A DNA stretch of 64,000 nt, from positions 53,856-117,855 of the forward strand of contig CAZQJY010000004.1 in NCBI GenBank assembly GCA_964593465.1, given 5' to 3'. The notes beneath the pieces were generated by a model. It worked only from the letters and a program-made list of their open reading frames with translations, made no database searches and was not told the origin of the DNA. This DNA comes from Mycosynbacter sp964593465. GTDB lineage: Bacteria; Patescibacteriota; Saccharimonadia; Saccharimonadales; Saccharimonadaceae. Both the position numbers and the translations under genes were made by a program. This document shows positions 16,053 through 23,842 of the stretch, piece after piece (position 1 is the stretch's first letter; every line of letters begins with the position of its first letter).

Positions 16053-16274
16053 ATGAAAAAGCAACAAAAACAAACAAGTATCTCTACATTAAAAGTTATC
16101 GGGATTCTCGCAGCCATAAGCGGTCTCGCATCTGGTGCATTTTATATGTATCATCAACAGGTTATGCTCTACAGGCCAAACGATGTGTCCGACGGATTCG
16201 GTGCAGCTGCCTTCTTGCTTTCGGTAGTGGCATGGTTGGTTTTTGCTACACTCTACATGGTAAAATCTCGATAA
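16053..16274 (+). CDS. small membrane protein with two helices
   Basis: A 73-residue protein: a basic N-terminus (MKKQQKQTS), a hydrophobic helix at about 14-32, a short loop with MLYRPNDVSDGFG and a second helix at about 50-69 ending in KSR. It belongs to no recognised family. The AT-rich codon use differs from the preceding secreted protein. A TATTATTAAATT region near 16042 could be its promoter. Confidence 0.5.
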   Translation: MKKQQKQTSISTLKVIGILAAISGLASGAFYMYHQQVMLYRPNDVSDGFGAAAFLLSVVAWLVFATLYMVKSR

Positions 16275-16366
16275 ATCTACGATCTAATGGCGTAAAGACT
16301 CCGTCCTTTTGCAGTAGCAAAAACTCCGCATCTACAATGTGGGGCGGTGTGTGCTACGCTAGTAGT

Positions 16367-17584
16367 ATGAAAAAACTCCTTACTTCCGAATTTTTTACTG
16401 GCAATCGCCAGCGGGTGATGGAGCTGCTAGAAGGCGGTGTGTTGGTGGCGAGTGCGTATAGTGTGATGCAGCGGAGCAATGATGTGGCGTCTAGTCTAGA
16501 GCAAGAGGCAAACTTTTGGTATCTCACGGGGATAGAGCGGGCAGACTGGTGGCTGGTGCTCGACTCGTCGCGGGGCAAATCGTGGCTGGTGATCCCAGAT
16601 GTCGACCCGATGCACGCGCTGTTTGACGGGCAACTTTCCTCAGAGCAGGCGAAGGAAATAAGTGGTGTAGATGAAGTGATTTCTCGCACCGCGGCAGATG
16701 ATTTACTCGCACAAACTGCGCGGCAGCACAGACTTGTCTATACTATCGACCAGCCGGAACGAGCCGATACGTTTGATTTTGTGCTGAATCCTGCGGCGCG
16801 TGAAATGCGCGAGCGACTAGCGCGCAAATTTACCGATGTGCAGGATTTTCGGCCCAAGCTTGCACAGCTTCGCGCCATCAAACAGCCACTAGAAATCAAG
16901 GCGATGGAATCTGCTATCGACATTACCGCCCGTACGCTCGATGAGGTGTATGCAAAGCTGGCCAACTACAAATATGAATATGAGATCGAGGCCGACATTA
17001 CCCGCGGTTTTCGCGCCAGCGGTGCGGCGGGTCACGCCTACGACCCTATCGTGGCGGCGGGCGGCAATGCCTGTACGTTGCACTATATAGAAAACAACGC
17101 GAAGCTAGCAAAGAAATCGCTGGTGCTGCTCGATGTGGGTGCACAGGTCGAACATTATGCAGCCGATATCACGCGCACGTATGCGTACGGCGAGCCAACC
17201 AAGCGCCAGCGCACAGTGCATACGGCAGTGCAGGCTGCACATCGTGATATCATCGACATGCTTGCGCCAGGGCTAGACGTGCGCGAATATAGCGAAAAAG
17301 TTGACGCGCGTATGCAGCAAGCACTCATAGGGCTGGGTCTGATTGATGTTCCGAATGACGACAACTACCGCACGTATTTCCCACATGCGATTAGCCACGG
17401 TCTGGGGCTGGATGTGCACGACAGTCTCGGCGCGCCCAAAGAATTTGCGCCCGGTATGGTGCTGACAGTCGAGCCGGGCATCTATATTCCCGAAGAAAAC
17501 ATTGGCGTGCGCATAGAAGACGATATTTTGATCACCGAAAAAGGCCATCGCAACTTGAGCGCTAAAATCCCGACGGATTTGTGA
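16367..17584 (+). CDS. Xaa-Pro aminopeptidase (M24B)
   Basis: A 405-residue proline aminopeptidase. The N-terminal creatinase-like domain has LEQEANFWYLTGIERADWW near 45. The pita-bread catalytic domain has LLDVGAQVEHYAADITR (two Asp ligands), HAISHGLGLDVHD (His ligand), VLTVEPGIYIP (Glu) and VRIEDDILIT (Glu), so the dinuclear metal site is complete. It releases N-terminal residues ahead of proline and supports peptide feeding. ATG 16367 is chosen because the family N-terminus starts there and TACGCT lies 6 bases upstream; open frame to 16232 overlaps the previous gene. Confidence 0.9.
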   Translation: MKKLLTSEFFTGNRQRVMELLEGGVLVASAYSVMQRSNDVASSLEQEANFWYLTGIERADWWLVLDSSRGKSWLVIPDVDPMHALFDGQLSSEQAKEISGVDEVISRTAADDLLAQTARQHRLVYTIDQPERADTFDFVLNPAAREMRERLARKFTDVQDFRPKLAQLRAIKQPLEIKAMESAIDITARTLDEVYAKLANYKYEYEIEADITRGFRASGAAGHAYDPIVAAGGNACTLHYIENNAKLAKKSLVLLDVGAQVEHYAADITRTYAYGEPTKRQRTVHTAVQAAHRDIIDMLAPGLDVREYSEKVDARMQQALIGLGLIDVPNDDNYRTYFPHAISHGLGLDVHDSLGAPKEFAPGMVLTVEPGIYIPEENIGVRIEDDILITEKGHRNLSAKIPTDL

Positions 17585-17601
17585 TATAATCATAAGTAAT
17601 A

Positions 17602-17988
17602 ATGAGACGGCAATTTGCAGTTTTTATAGTCCGATGGATCCTCAACTCGTTTGGCTTGTGGATAGCAGTGCGCTTGCTTGGTACGGGTGAGGCGGTGTCG
17701 CATGTCGATGAAAGCGTCGGTATATTCTTGTTGGCTGGATTTGTATTTTCACTGCTCAATACTGTCGTACGTCCGATTATTGTGATTTTATCACTGCCAG
17801 CAATCTTGCTTTCGCTCGGACTATTTATTGTCATCATCAACGGCTTAATGGTGTGGATGGCGCTGCAGATGACACCGGGGCTTTCGATGACATTTCTCAA
17901 CTCAATTTTTGCCGGAATGCTCCTAAGTCTGATAAACTATATAGTAAGTAGTGCACTTGAGTTGCAAGTGATCAAGGAGAAAGAGTAA
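17602..17988 (+). CDS. four-helix membrane protein of the mycobacterial phage-holin superfamily IV type
   Basis: A 128-residue protein with four membrane helices: FIVRWILNSFGLWIAVRLL, then GIFLLAGFVFSLLNTVVRPI, then two further helices to about 120. The LNTVVRPI...LSLPAILLSLGLF pattern matches PF04020 (4TMS phage holin, superfamily IV), which is a widespread membrane protein of unknown role despite its name. TATAAT at 17585-17590 is close upstream. It is likely co-transcribed with secG, which starts 3 bases after its stop. Confidence 0.8.
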   Translation: MRRQFAVFIVRWILNSFGLWIAVRLLGTGEAVSHVDESVGIFLLAGFVFSLLNTVVRPIIVILSLPAILLSLGLFIVIINGLMVWMALQMTPGLSMTFLNSIFAGMLLSLINYIVSSALELQVIKEKE

Positions 17989-17990
17989 GT

Positions 17991-18221
17991 ATGGATATTT
18001 TTTTGCAGGTAGTGACGGTAGGTTCAGGTGTGCTGATGATAGCAGCGATTTTGCTGCAGCAGCGCGGTGCGAGTCTTGGCGCTGGGTTTGGTAGCTCTGG
18101 TGAGCTGTTTACGTCGCGTCGAGGCGTTGACAAGAGCTTGTTTGAGTTCACTATTATTGTCGCTGTTGTATTTGTCTTGTCTATTTTGGCCTCGTTGATT
18201 CTTCCTTCGCTAGGAGCATAG
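17991..18221 (+). CDS. secG: preprotein translocase subunit SecG
   Basis: A 76-residue protein with two membrane helices and the SecG linker LLQQRGASLGAGFGSSGELF between them. It is the small accessory subunit of the SecYEG channel. Placed between the holin-like gene and an anchored binding protein, in a tight run of genes (spacings 2 and 6 bases). Confidence 0.92.
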   Translation: MDIFLQVVTVGSGVLMIAAILLQQRGASLGAGFGSSGELFTSRRGVDKSLFEFTIIVAVVFVLSILASLILPSLGA

Positions 18222-18227
18222 TACCTC

Positions 18228-20024
18228 GTGGCAGAGTCGGAAAAAAAATGGAATAAGTTTCAGCGTTTACGCGTGAAGCCGGGTAAGTTTTCTGAGCGTG
18301 CCAAAAAGGCTGAAAGTGCGACTGTTGCGCATGCCCGCAAGTTTATCATTAGTCGTGCGCACAGCGCTCGTGATGTGCGAAGGCATATTGCACTTTGGCT
18401 CCTGGGTATGGGCGCACTGATTGGCCTTGCTACACTACAATTTTTCTTATTTCAGTCGTCCTACACAACAGTAACGGGTGCGTATGGAGGTACCTATGCC
18501 GAGGCAGTGCAGGGAGAAATACATACACTTAATCCGCTATTTGCCTCTACGGAGGGAGAGCAGGCGGCAGCACGATTGATTTTTTCTAGTTTGTTGACAT
18601 ATGACAGTAGCGGTAGGCTTCGTGGAGATTTAGCGCAGGATTTTTCAACACTAGATGAAGGTAAGCGTTATAGGGTAACACTCAAGCCTGCTGTATTGTG
18701 GCATGATGGCAAAAGGCTAACGGCTGATGATGTTATTTTTACGGTTAATCTACTGAAAGATCCGGCGACAAATATTGCTTCTGGTGCCAATTGGAAGGGT
18801 ATTGAAGTCAAAAAAGTGAATAACACTACGATTGATTTTGTACTTTCGGCAAGTTATGCTCCGTTTTTGCATGCATTGACATTTCCGGTCGTGCCGAAAC
18901 ATTTACTTGCTAACGTAGAAGTGGCAAAGATACGTGAGTCGCAGCTGTCTTCGCATCCAGTTGGGACGGGTCCTTTTAGCTTCAAAATGACGCAGCGTTT
19001 ACAGGATGAAAATGGCCGAGTGGTCGTGCACATGAATAGCAATAGTAAGTATTATGCGGGCGTACCAAAAGTTGATCGTTTTCAGATACATAGTTACAAA
19101 GATAGAGCTTCGCTCTATAATGCACTTAAGAGTCATTCTGTAAATGCTGTCAGTAATGTGTCTTTTGCGGATTATAATAGTCTCAAAGACAATAGTGAGT
19201 ATGACACATCTATACATTCGGTGAATTCAGGTATATTTGCGCTGTTTAATACAACCCTAGGTGCGCTCAGTGACGTACGAGTTCGACAGGCATTACAAGC
19301 GGGAACAGATGTTGCAAAGGCAATAGATACGCTACCTGTGGACGTACCTATATTGGATGCGCCACTTCTTGACTCACAGGCGCCTTTGGGCGGAGTGAAT
19401 AAGCCAAAGTACGAGGTTGAGCATGCTAAAAAGCTGCTAGAAGAAGCGGGTTGGAAGCTCGAAGGTACACAGCGCTCCAAAGACGGCGAGCCACTAATGC
19501 TAAAGGTTGCGTACATCAAGAATGCTGACTACCAAAGTGTCGTAGAGAGCCTTACGAAGCAGTGGCGAGAGCTGGGCGTGCGAATTGAAACTCAGCCGGT
19601 AGATGTCAATGATTCGACACAAAATATACTAAGTGACATTCTGAAGCCACGTGACTATGACGTATTGGTGCATGAATTGAATCTCGGATCTGATCCAGAC
19701 GTTTACGCTTATTGGCACTCATCGCAAGCTACTCAAAAGGGTTTAAATTTTTCAAATTACAATAGTGGCATTAGTGATGACACGCTGTCGAGTGCGCGAC
19801 TCAGGATTGAAGGTAATCTAAGAGACGCTAAGTATCGTGCTTTTGTGACGCAGTGGTACAAAGACGCGCCTGCAATCGGATTGTATCAGTCTCAAGCGAC
19901 TTATGCACATACTAAGACGTCTTCTTCATTTGACGTAGATCGACAGCTAGTGACATCGATAGATAGGTTTGGTGATGTTACTCGCTGGTCAACACAGCAG
20001 CAGACTGTTTACAAAACTCCCTGA
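18228..20024 (+). CDS. membrane-anchored oligopeptide-binding protein (SBP family 5)
   Basis: A 598-residue solute-binding protein of the DppA/OppA class (GTYAEAVQGEIHTLNPLFAS near 87; TLKPAVLWHDGKRLTADDVIFTV near 145). Instead of a signal peptide with a lipobox Cys, it has a basic cytoplasmic tail of about 52 residues and one membrane helix at about 53-75, so it is anchored as a type II protein. No Opp/Dpp permease or ATPase is adjacent. Start GTG 18228, with AGGAG 11 bases upstream, in the secG operon. The position next to secG is common in related organisms as far as I recall. Confidence 0.85.
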   Translation: MAESEKKWNKFQRLRVKPGKFSERAKKAESATVAHARKFIISRAHSARDVRRHIALWLLGMGALIGLATLQFFLFQSSYTTVTGAYGGTYAEAVQGEIHTLNPLFASTEGEQAAARLIFSSLLTYDSSGRLRGDLAQDFSTLDEGKRYRVTLKPAVLWHDGKRLTADDVIFTVNLLKDPATNIASGANWKGIEVKKVNNTTIDFVLSASYAPFLHALTFPVVPKHLLANVEVAKIRESQLSSHPVGTGPFSFKMTQRLQDENGRVVVHMNSNSKYYAGVPKVDRFQIHSYKDRASLYNALKSHSVNAVSNVSFADYNSLKDNSEYDTSIHSVNSGIFALFNTTLGALSDVRVRQALQAGTDVAKAIDTLPVDVPILDAPLLDSQAPLGGVNKPKYEVEHAKKLLEEAGWKLEGTQRSKDGEPLMLKVAYIKNADYQSVVESLTKQWRELGVRIETQPVDVNDSTQNILSDILKPRDYDVLVHELNLGSDPDVYAYWHSSQATQKGLNFSNYNSGISDDTLSSARLRIEGNLRDAKYRAFVTQWYKDAPAIGLYQSQATYAHTKTSSSFDVDRQLVTSIDRFGDVTRWSTQQQTVYKTP

Positions 20025-20067
20025 AACAGATATACTAATCTAAGTTTGCGGAGTATTCTGTAAACAG
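20005..20067 (+). other. inverted repeat enclosing a TATACT box
   Basis: CTGTTTACA (20005-20013) pairs with TGTAAACAG (20059-20067), and inside it ACTCC (20016-20020) pairs with GGAGT. The left arm is in the last codons of the binding protein. A TATACT box at 20030-20035 lies in the loop and could be the promoter for the tRNA-Leu. It may be a transcription terminator or an operator. No gene is visible between 20067 and the tRNA. Confidence 0.35.
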
Positions 20068-20147
20068 TCTATTGGGGTACGAGGCGTTAGCTGAGCTTCA
20101 GCAATAAGGAGTTCTTGCCCTATGATGACATCAAAAGATACCACTAT

Positions 20148-20235
20148 GCGGTGGTGGCGGAATTGGTAGACGCGCTAGCTTGAGGGGCTAGTGAGCATTG
20201 CGCTCGTGGAGGTTCAAGTCCTCTTCACCGCACCA
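20148..20235 (+). tRNA. tRNA-Leu (GAG)
   Basis: An 88-base class II tRNA with acceptor GCGGTGG/TCACCGC, a D-loop with GGTAGACGCG, anticodon stem CTAGC/GCTAG with loop TTGAGGG (anticodon GAG), a long variable arm and an encoded CCA. A strong hairpin terminator follows immediately. Confidence 0.93.
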
Positions 20236-20270
20236 AATAAAATAGAGACCATTTGGTCTCTATTTTATTT
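20235..20270 (+). terminator. terminator hairpin of tRNA-Leu (GAG)
   Basis: A near-perfect palindrome with a 17-bp stem and 2-base loop (AAATAAAATAGAGACCA / TGGTCTCTATTTTATTT). It begins at the last A of the tRNA CCA end. The T-rich right arm serves as the tail. Confidence 0.8.
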
Positions 20271-20358
20271 GACTCTGAGGTTTGGATTAGGCCCCGAATT
20301 TATCGTTATGTTGCAGTAAAGTTTGACAGCTTTATACTTTTTCCCGCATACTACTTTT

Positions 20359-20967
20359 ATGACAGAGTTTTCGCCAGACCTACCCCAGGTCAATCATAAT
20401 CACATGATAGGCAGGGTTGCGTTTTATGCGAGCGACGAACTTCGAAAGGCTGTAGAGCCTTTACGCGAACTCACTGCACCAGTTGATCCGCCGCAGACAT
20501 ATGAAAGGAATGATACGAGCTACTTTAGTTATCCTCCGCTAGAGTACAGGGCGGGCCATGGCGTGTCTCGAGAAACCGGGCCACCCACACAGGCAACAAT
20601 TGAGTATGCGATAGGTAAGGCTGCGCAGAGACTTTGGGGTTCGCGTAAGACTATACCGGTGCGTAAGGTTGATGTGGGGATTCATGGTCATATGTTGGCA
20701 GTGTATCCAGTTATGACTAAGGAAGATACGGAGTACAGGGTGGGGTTTCCTGAGCTAAGCAAGGTATTACCTTCGGAGGACAGGTTAGCTATGTGGCGAC
20801 ATTTAAAGAAGCCTCCCGAAGAGAAAGAAAAACAGGAGGAGTATCTATATAATTTGCGCGTAGCACGAGATAAGGTAAATAGTACTCTGGCTTTGGGTAA
20901 GCTCGCCTCTAATAATGAGTACTGTCTGAAACTGCCACCATATTTTCGCCTAGATCGTTCGGTATAG
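20359..20967 (+). CDS. conserved soluble protein of unknown function
   Basis: A 202-residue protein without membrane helices or signal peptide. It has a Pro/Tyr-rich N-terminal half (SYFSYPPLEYRAG), a helix with TIEYAIGKAAQRLWG near 92, then VGIHGHMLAVYPV and a charged Glu/Lys helix (PPEEKEKQEE) near 157. No known family is recognised. The start is ATG 20359, 8 bases after a CATACT box (20345-20350). The DNA is somewhat richer in AT than its neighbours. Confidence 0.6.
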   Translation: MTEFSPDLPQVNHNHMIGRVAFYASDELRKAVEPLRELTAPVDPPQTYERNDTSYFSYPPLEYRAGHGVSRETGPPTQATIEYAIGKAAQRLWGSRKTIPVRKVDVGIHGHMLAVYPVMTKEDTEYRVGFPELSKVLPSEDRLAMWRHLKKPPEEKEKQEEYLYNLRVARDKVNSTLALGKLASNNEYCLKLPPYFRLDRSV

Positions 20968-21029
20968 AGTAATTACAGACGTAGCTTCTTGTATTCTATG
21001 TCAGACTACGCTATAATATTTCGAAGTGC

Positions 21030-21106
21030 GGGCGCTTAGCTCAGTTGGCTAGAGCACTTCGTTTACACCGAAGGGGTCGGGGGTTCGAGCCCCTCAGCGC
21101 CCACCA
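21030..21106 (+). tRNA. tRNA-Val (TAC)
   Basis: A 77-base tRNA with acceptor GGGCGCT/AGCGCCC, D-arm TAGCTCAGTTGGCTAGAGC, anticodon stem CTTCG/CGAAG with loop TTTACAC (anticodon TAC), T-arm GGGGGTTCGAGCCCC and encoded CCA. A TATAAT box lies at 21012-21017. Confidence 0.95.
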
Positions 21107-21145
21107 TAGAAAATACCAGTCCTAGGACTGGTATTTTCTATGGTG
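21102..21145 (+). terminator. 44-base perfect palindrome ending the tRNA-Val transcript
   Basis: The sequence from 21102 to 21145 is a perfect palindrome centred on CCTAGG (stem arms CACCATAGAAAATACCAGTC and its complement) with no unpaired loop. Its left arm includes the last five bases of the tRNA (CACCA). It can act as a terminator hairpin in RNA or a cruciform in DNA. Confidence 0.7.
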
Positions 21146-21360
21146 AGAACTCCGTAGGAGTTCAGGACCCCCAAAGGGAGTACGGTATAGCGAGTGAAAT
21201 ACAGAAAAGCAGCGTAAGCTATTTTCTGTATGAAAGAGCGAAACGCAGTGAAGCGATACCTCAGCATCCATTATGACAGTTACTGAATCAAGTTCAGAAT
21301 GACAGTCCCGCGAGGTTTTGAGACCCTGTGCGGGGTGAATTGATTAAGAGGGCGTTATCT
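21146..21360. repeat. intergenic stretch full of small inverted repeats
   Basis: No gene is visible here. It holds GAACTCC-GTA-GGAGTTC (21148-21164), ATACAGAAAA paired with TATTTTCTGTAT (about 21193-21225), a TGACAG...ACTGAA...TTCAG...TGACAG set (about 21275-21305) and CCCGC paired with GCGGG (about 21308-21336). The GACAGTTACTGAATCAAG text resembles REP-like intergenic repeats seen in many bacteria. It may be a repeat island without a coding role. Confidence 0.45.
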
Positions 21361-21374
21361 GTTAAAATAGTGAC

Positions 21375-21406
21375 AAAGGAAGCTCGTCAGAAACGAGCAC
21401 ATTTTT
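21375..21406 (+). promoter_or_regulatory. typA leader: hairpin between ribosome site and start
   Basis: AAAGGA (21375-21380) is 26 bases before the typA ATG, too far for normal use. GCTCGT-CAGAA-ACGAGC (21382-21398) lies between them. If it folds, the effective spacing becomes about 9 bases. A TAAAAT box (21363-21368) would place the transcription start right before the ribosome site. Confidence 0.5.
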
Positions 21407-23230
21407 ATGAAAGACGCTAAAAACATCCGCAACATCGCCATCATTGCGCACGTCGACCATGGTAAGACAACAATGGTAGATGGCTTGCTTAAGCAATCCA
21501 ATACTTTTCGTGACAACCAAGCCGAGATGAGCCAAGAGCTCATCATGGACAGTGGTGACCAAGAGCACGAGCGTGGCATCACCATCACTGCCAAGCAGAC
21601 GTCAATTTATCACGATGACTACAAAATCAATATCATCGACACGCCAGGCCACGCCGATTTTTCTGGTGAAGTAGAGCGCACGCTCAATATGGCGGACGGT
21701 GTGCTGCTGATTGTCGACGCGCAAGAAGGCCCAATGCCACAGACGAAATTTGTACTGAGTAAGGCGCTCGAACTTGGCCTCAAGCCTGTCGTCATCATCA
21801 ATAAAATCGACAAGCCATCGCGCCGTATCGACGAAGTGATCGACGAAGTATCAGACCTCTTCCTTGAGCTGGCGATTAGTGACGACCAGCTGCACTATCC
21901 TGTGTACTATGCGATTGGCCGCGAAGGCAAAGCATGGAAAGAAATGCCAGATAACCCAAGCGAGCATGCGGATTTATCACCTATTTTTGATGCGATTACA
22001 AATGATATTCCTGCACCAACTGTGGACGCGGATAGTGCGTTTCAGCTGCTCGTGACGAGCCTCCAGTACGATTCATTCCTCGGCAAATACGCGATTGGTC
22101 GCGTCTCTCGCGGTAGCGTCAAAAAAGGCTTGTCTATCATGCTTATGAAGCGCGATGACGTGCAAATCAGTGGGCGCATCGACAAGGTGTTTAGCTATCG
22201 CGGTTTGCAACGTGAAGAGATCGAAGAAGCGGGTGCGGGCGATATTGTTGCACTCACAGGTATTGCTGACGCACACATCGGTGACACAATTGCCGACAAA
22301 GAAAATCCCGAAGCATTGCCAGTAATCGATATCGAAGCACCAACGCTCAGCATGTATCTCGGCCCCAACACCAGCCCGCTCAAAGGCAAAGAAGGCGAGT
22401 TTAATACTTCGCGCCAGATTAGTGATCGCCTAAATCGTGAGCTGGAGACAAACGTGAGCCTGCGTGTTGAAGAAAACGGCATTGGCTTTACGGTATCTGG
22501 TCGTGGTGAGCTGCACCTCAGCGTGCTAATCGAGACGATGCGCCGCGAAGGGTTTGAATTTGAAGTCGGTCGTCCACAAGTGGTAACGACGACAATCGAT
22601 GGCGTAGAGCAAGAACCTGTCGAAGAATTGCTGATCGAAGTTGGTGCGGAGTTTGTGGGTGCGGTGAGCCAAGAGCTTGGTACGCGTCGCGCCGAAATGC
22701 GTGGCCAGGAGCAAACAAGTAGTGGTACGACACGTATGACCTATATTATCCCAACGCGTGCGCTGATTGGATTGCGCAATATTTTGCTAACAGCGACTAA
22801 AGGCACGGTAATTATGAATAGCCTCCCTCATGGTTATCAGCCTATTGGTAGTAAATTGCCACAATCTCGCAATGGCGTGCTCATTGCGTTTGAAGCGGGA
22901 ACTACTACACCATACGCGCTGCAGGCTGCCGAAGCACGTGGTGAACTATATGTTGGTCCAAGTACAACTGTGTATCCAGGTATGATCATCGGTCTTAACC
23001 GTCGCCAAGACGATTTGGAAATCAACGTTTGTAAGGCAAAGCACCTGACAAATATGCGCTCAAGCAGTAGTGACGGCGTAGTACAGCTGACGCCATTTAC
23101 CGACCTTAGCCTTGAGCAGAGTATCGATTTCATCGAAGACGATGAATTGCTAGAAGTGACGCCAAAGAGTCTCCGCCTTCGCAAACGCTATCTTGATCCA
23201 AATGAGCGTAAACGAGCTGCAAAAGGGTAA
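21407..23230 (+). CDS. typA: translational GTPase TypA/BipA
   Basis: A 607-residue ribosome-binding GTPase. G1 is AHVDHGKTT near residue 14, the switch region has DSGDQEHERGITITA, G3 is DTPGHADF near 76 and G4 is NKID near 130. It then has EF-G-like domains II, III and V and the TypA C-terminal domain (LEVTPKSLRLRKRYLDPNERKR). It helps assemble ribosomes and responds to stress and cold in other bacteria. Length is normal. It has its own promoter and an unusual leader hairpin. Confidence 0.96.
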   Translation: MKDAKNIRNIAIIAHVDHGKTTMVDGLLKQSNTFRDNQAEMSQELIMDSGDQEHERGITITAKQTSIYHDDYKINIIDTPGHADFSGEVERTLNMADGVLLIVDAQEGPMPQTKFVLSKALELGLKPVVIINKIDKPSRRIDEVIDEVSDLFLELAISDDQLHYPVYYAIGREGKAWKEMPDNPSEHADLSPIFDAITNDIPAPTVDADSAFQLLVTSLQYDSFLGKYAIGRVSRGSVKKGLSIMLMKRDDVQISGRIDKVFSYRGLQREEIEEAGAGDIVALTGIADAHIGDTIADKENPEALPVIDIEAPTLSMYLGPNTSPLKGKEGEFNTSRQISDRLNRELETNVSLRVEENGIGFTVSGRGELHLSVLIETMRREGFEFEVGRPQVVTTTIDGVEQEPVEELLIEVGAEFVGAVSQELGTRRAEMRGQEQTSSGTTRMTYIIPTRALIGLRNILLTATKGTVIMNSLPHGYQPIGSKLPQSRNGVLIAFEAGTTTPYALQAAEARGELYVGPSTTVYPGMIIGLNRRQDDLEINVCKAKHLTNMRSSSSDGVVQLTPFTDLSLEQSIDFIEDDELLEVTPKSLRLRKRYLDPNERKRAAKG

Positions 23231-23232
23231 AA

Positions 23233-23321
23233 TTGACAAATAGACGTAGACTTGCTACTATAAAAAGATAGACACACTTACTCCTCGTTCTCAAAAAGAG
23301 CGAGGAGTCTCTTTTTGAGAA
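23233..23321 (+). promoter_or_regulatory. NUDIX gene promoter and A-B-C-D structured leader
   Basis: TTGACA (23233-23238), a 17-base spacer and TACTAT (23256-23261) form the promoter. The leader then holds A ACTCCTCG (23280-23287), B TTCTCAAAAAGAG (23288-23300), C CGAGGAGT (23301-23308) and D CTCTTTTTGAGAA (23309-23321). A pairs perfectly with C, and B with D, so the two hairpins interleave: either mutually exclusive or an H-type pseudoknot. D abuts the AAAGG ribosome site (23320-23323). A-C followed by the T run of D could also terminate typA transcription. Confidence 0.6.
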
Positions 23322-23334
23322 AGGTTATAACAAC

Positions 23335-23790
23335 ATGAAAAATACAAAAGGCAACTATCCGAATACGTTTTATCGGGTGTCGCTCAAGGCAATTATTCGC
23401 GATAATGCGAATAGAGTGCTGTGCGTGAAGGAAAAGGGTAGCGATTGGAGTCTACCAGGTGGCGGTATTGATCACGGGGAGTCGGATACGGATGCGCTTC
23501 AAAGAGAGCTGTACGAGGAGGCCGGTATTGAGTCATCGTATAAGTCTCGTATCCTCGGTGTAGACAGCTGGTTTGTTGAGCAGAAGCAGGCATACCTGAT
23601 GTGGGTTGTGTATGAGCTATCTTTTGATGGCGAGCTAAACTTTAGGCTTGGCGAAGATGCTGACGAGGTGCGGTTTATTGATCCGCATCAGCTAAAAGAT
23701 AGTCCGCATAGGAGTGAGCGTTTGGTGTATAAATGGTGCGTTGACCATAGCTACGACGCGCTTATCGACCCAGTTTCTGCAAAATCGTAG
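23335..23790 (+). CDS. NUDIX hydrolase
   Basis: A 151-residue NUDIX pyrophosphohydrolase. The Nudix box is complete: GGGIDHGESDTDALQRELYEEAGI near 41-64 (G-x5-E-x7-R-E-x-x-E-E-x-G). It should cleave a nucleoside diphosphate linked to another moiety; the substrate cannot be told. It is translated from an AAAGG site behind the structured leader and stands alone, so control may act on this leader. Confidence 0.88.
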   Translation: MKNTKGNYPNTFYRVSLKAIIRDNANRVLCVKEKGSDWSLPGGGIDHGESDTDALQRELYEEAGIESSYKSRILGVDSWFVEQKQAYLMWVVYELSFDGELNFRLGEDADEVRFIDPHQLKDSPHRSERLVYKWCVDHSYDALIDPVSAKS

Positions 23791-23842
23791 TATTTTGCGA
23801 CAAATTTGCAGACGGCTCGGCATGAGAGTACACTAATTGCAT

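Noticed and set aside
17602..17988. Prophage remnant because of a holin-like protein
   Set aside because: The PF04020-type protein is widespread in chromosomes, and no other phage gene is nearby.
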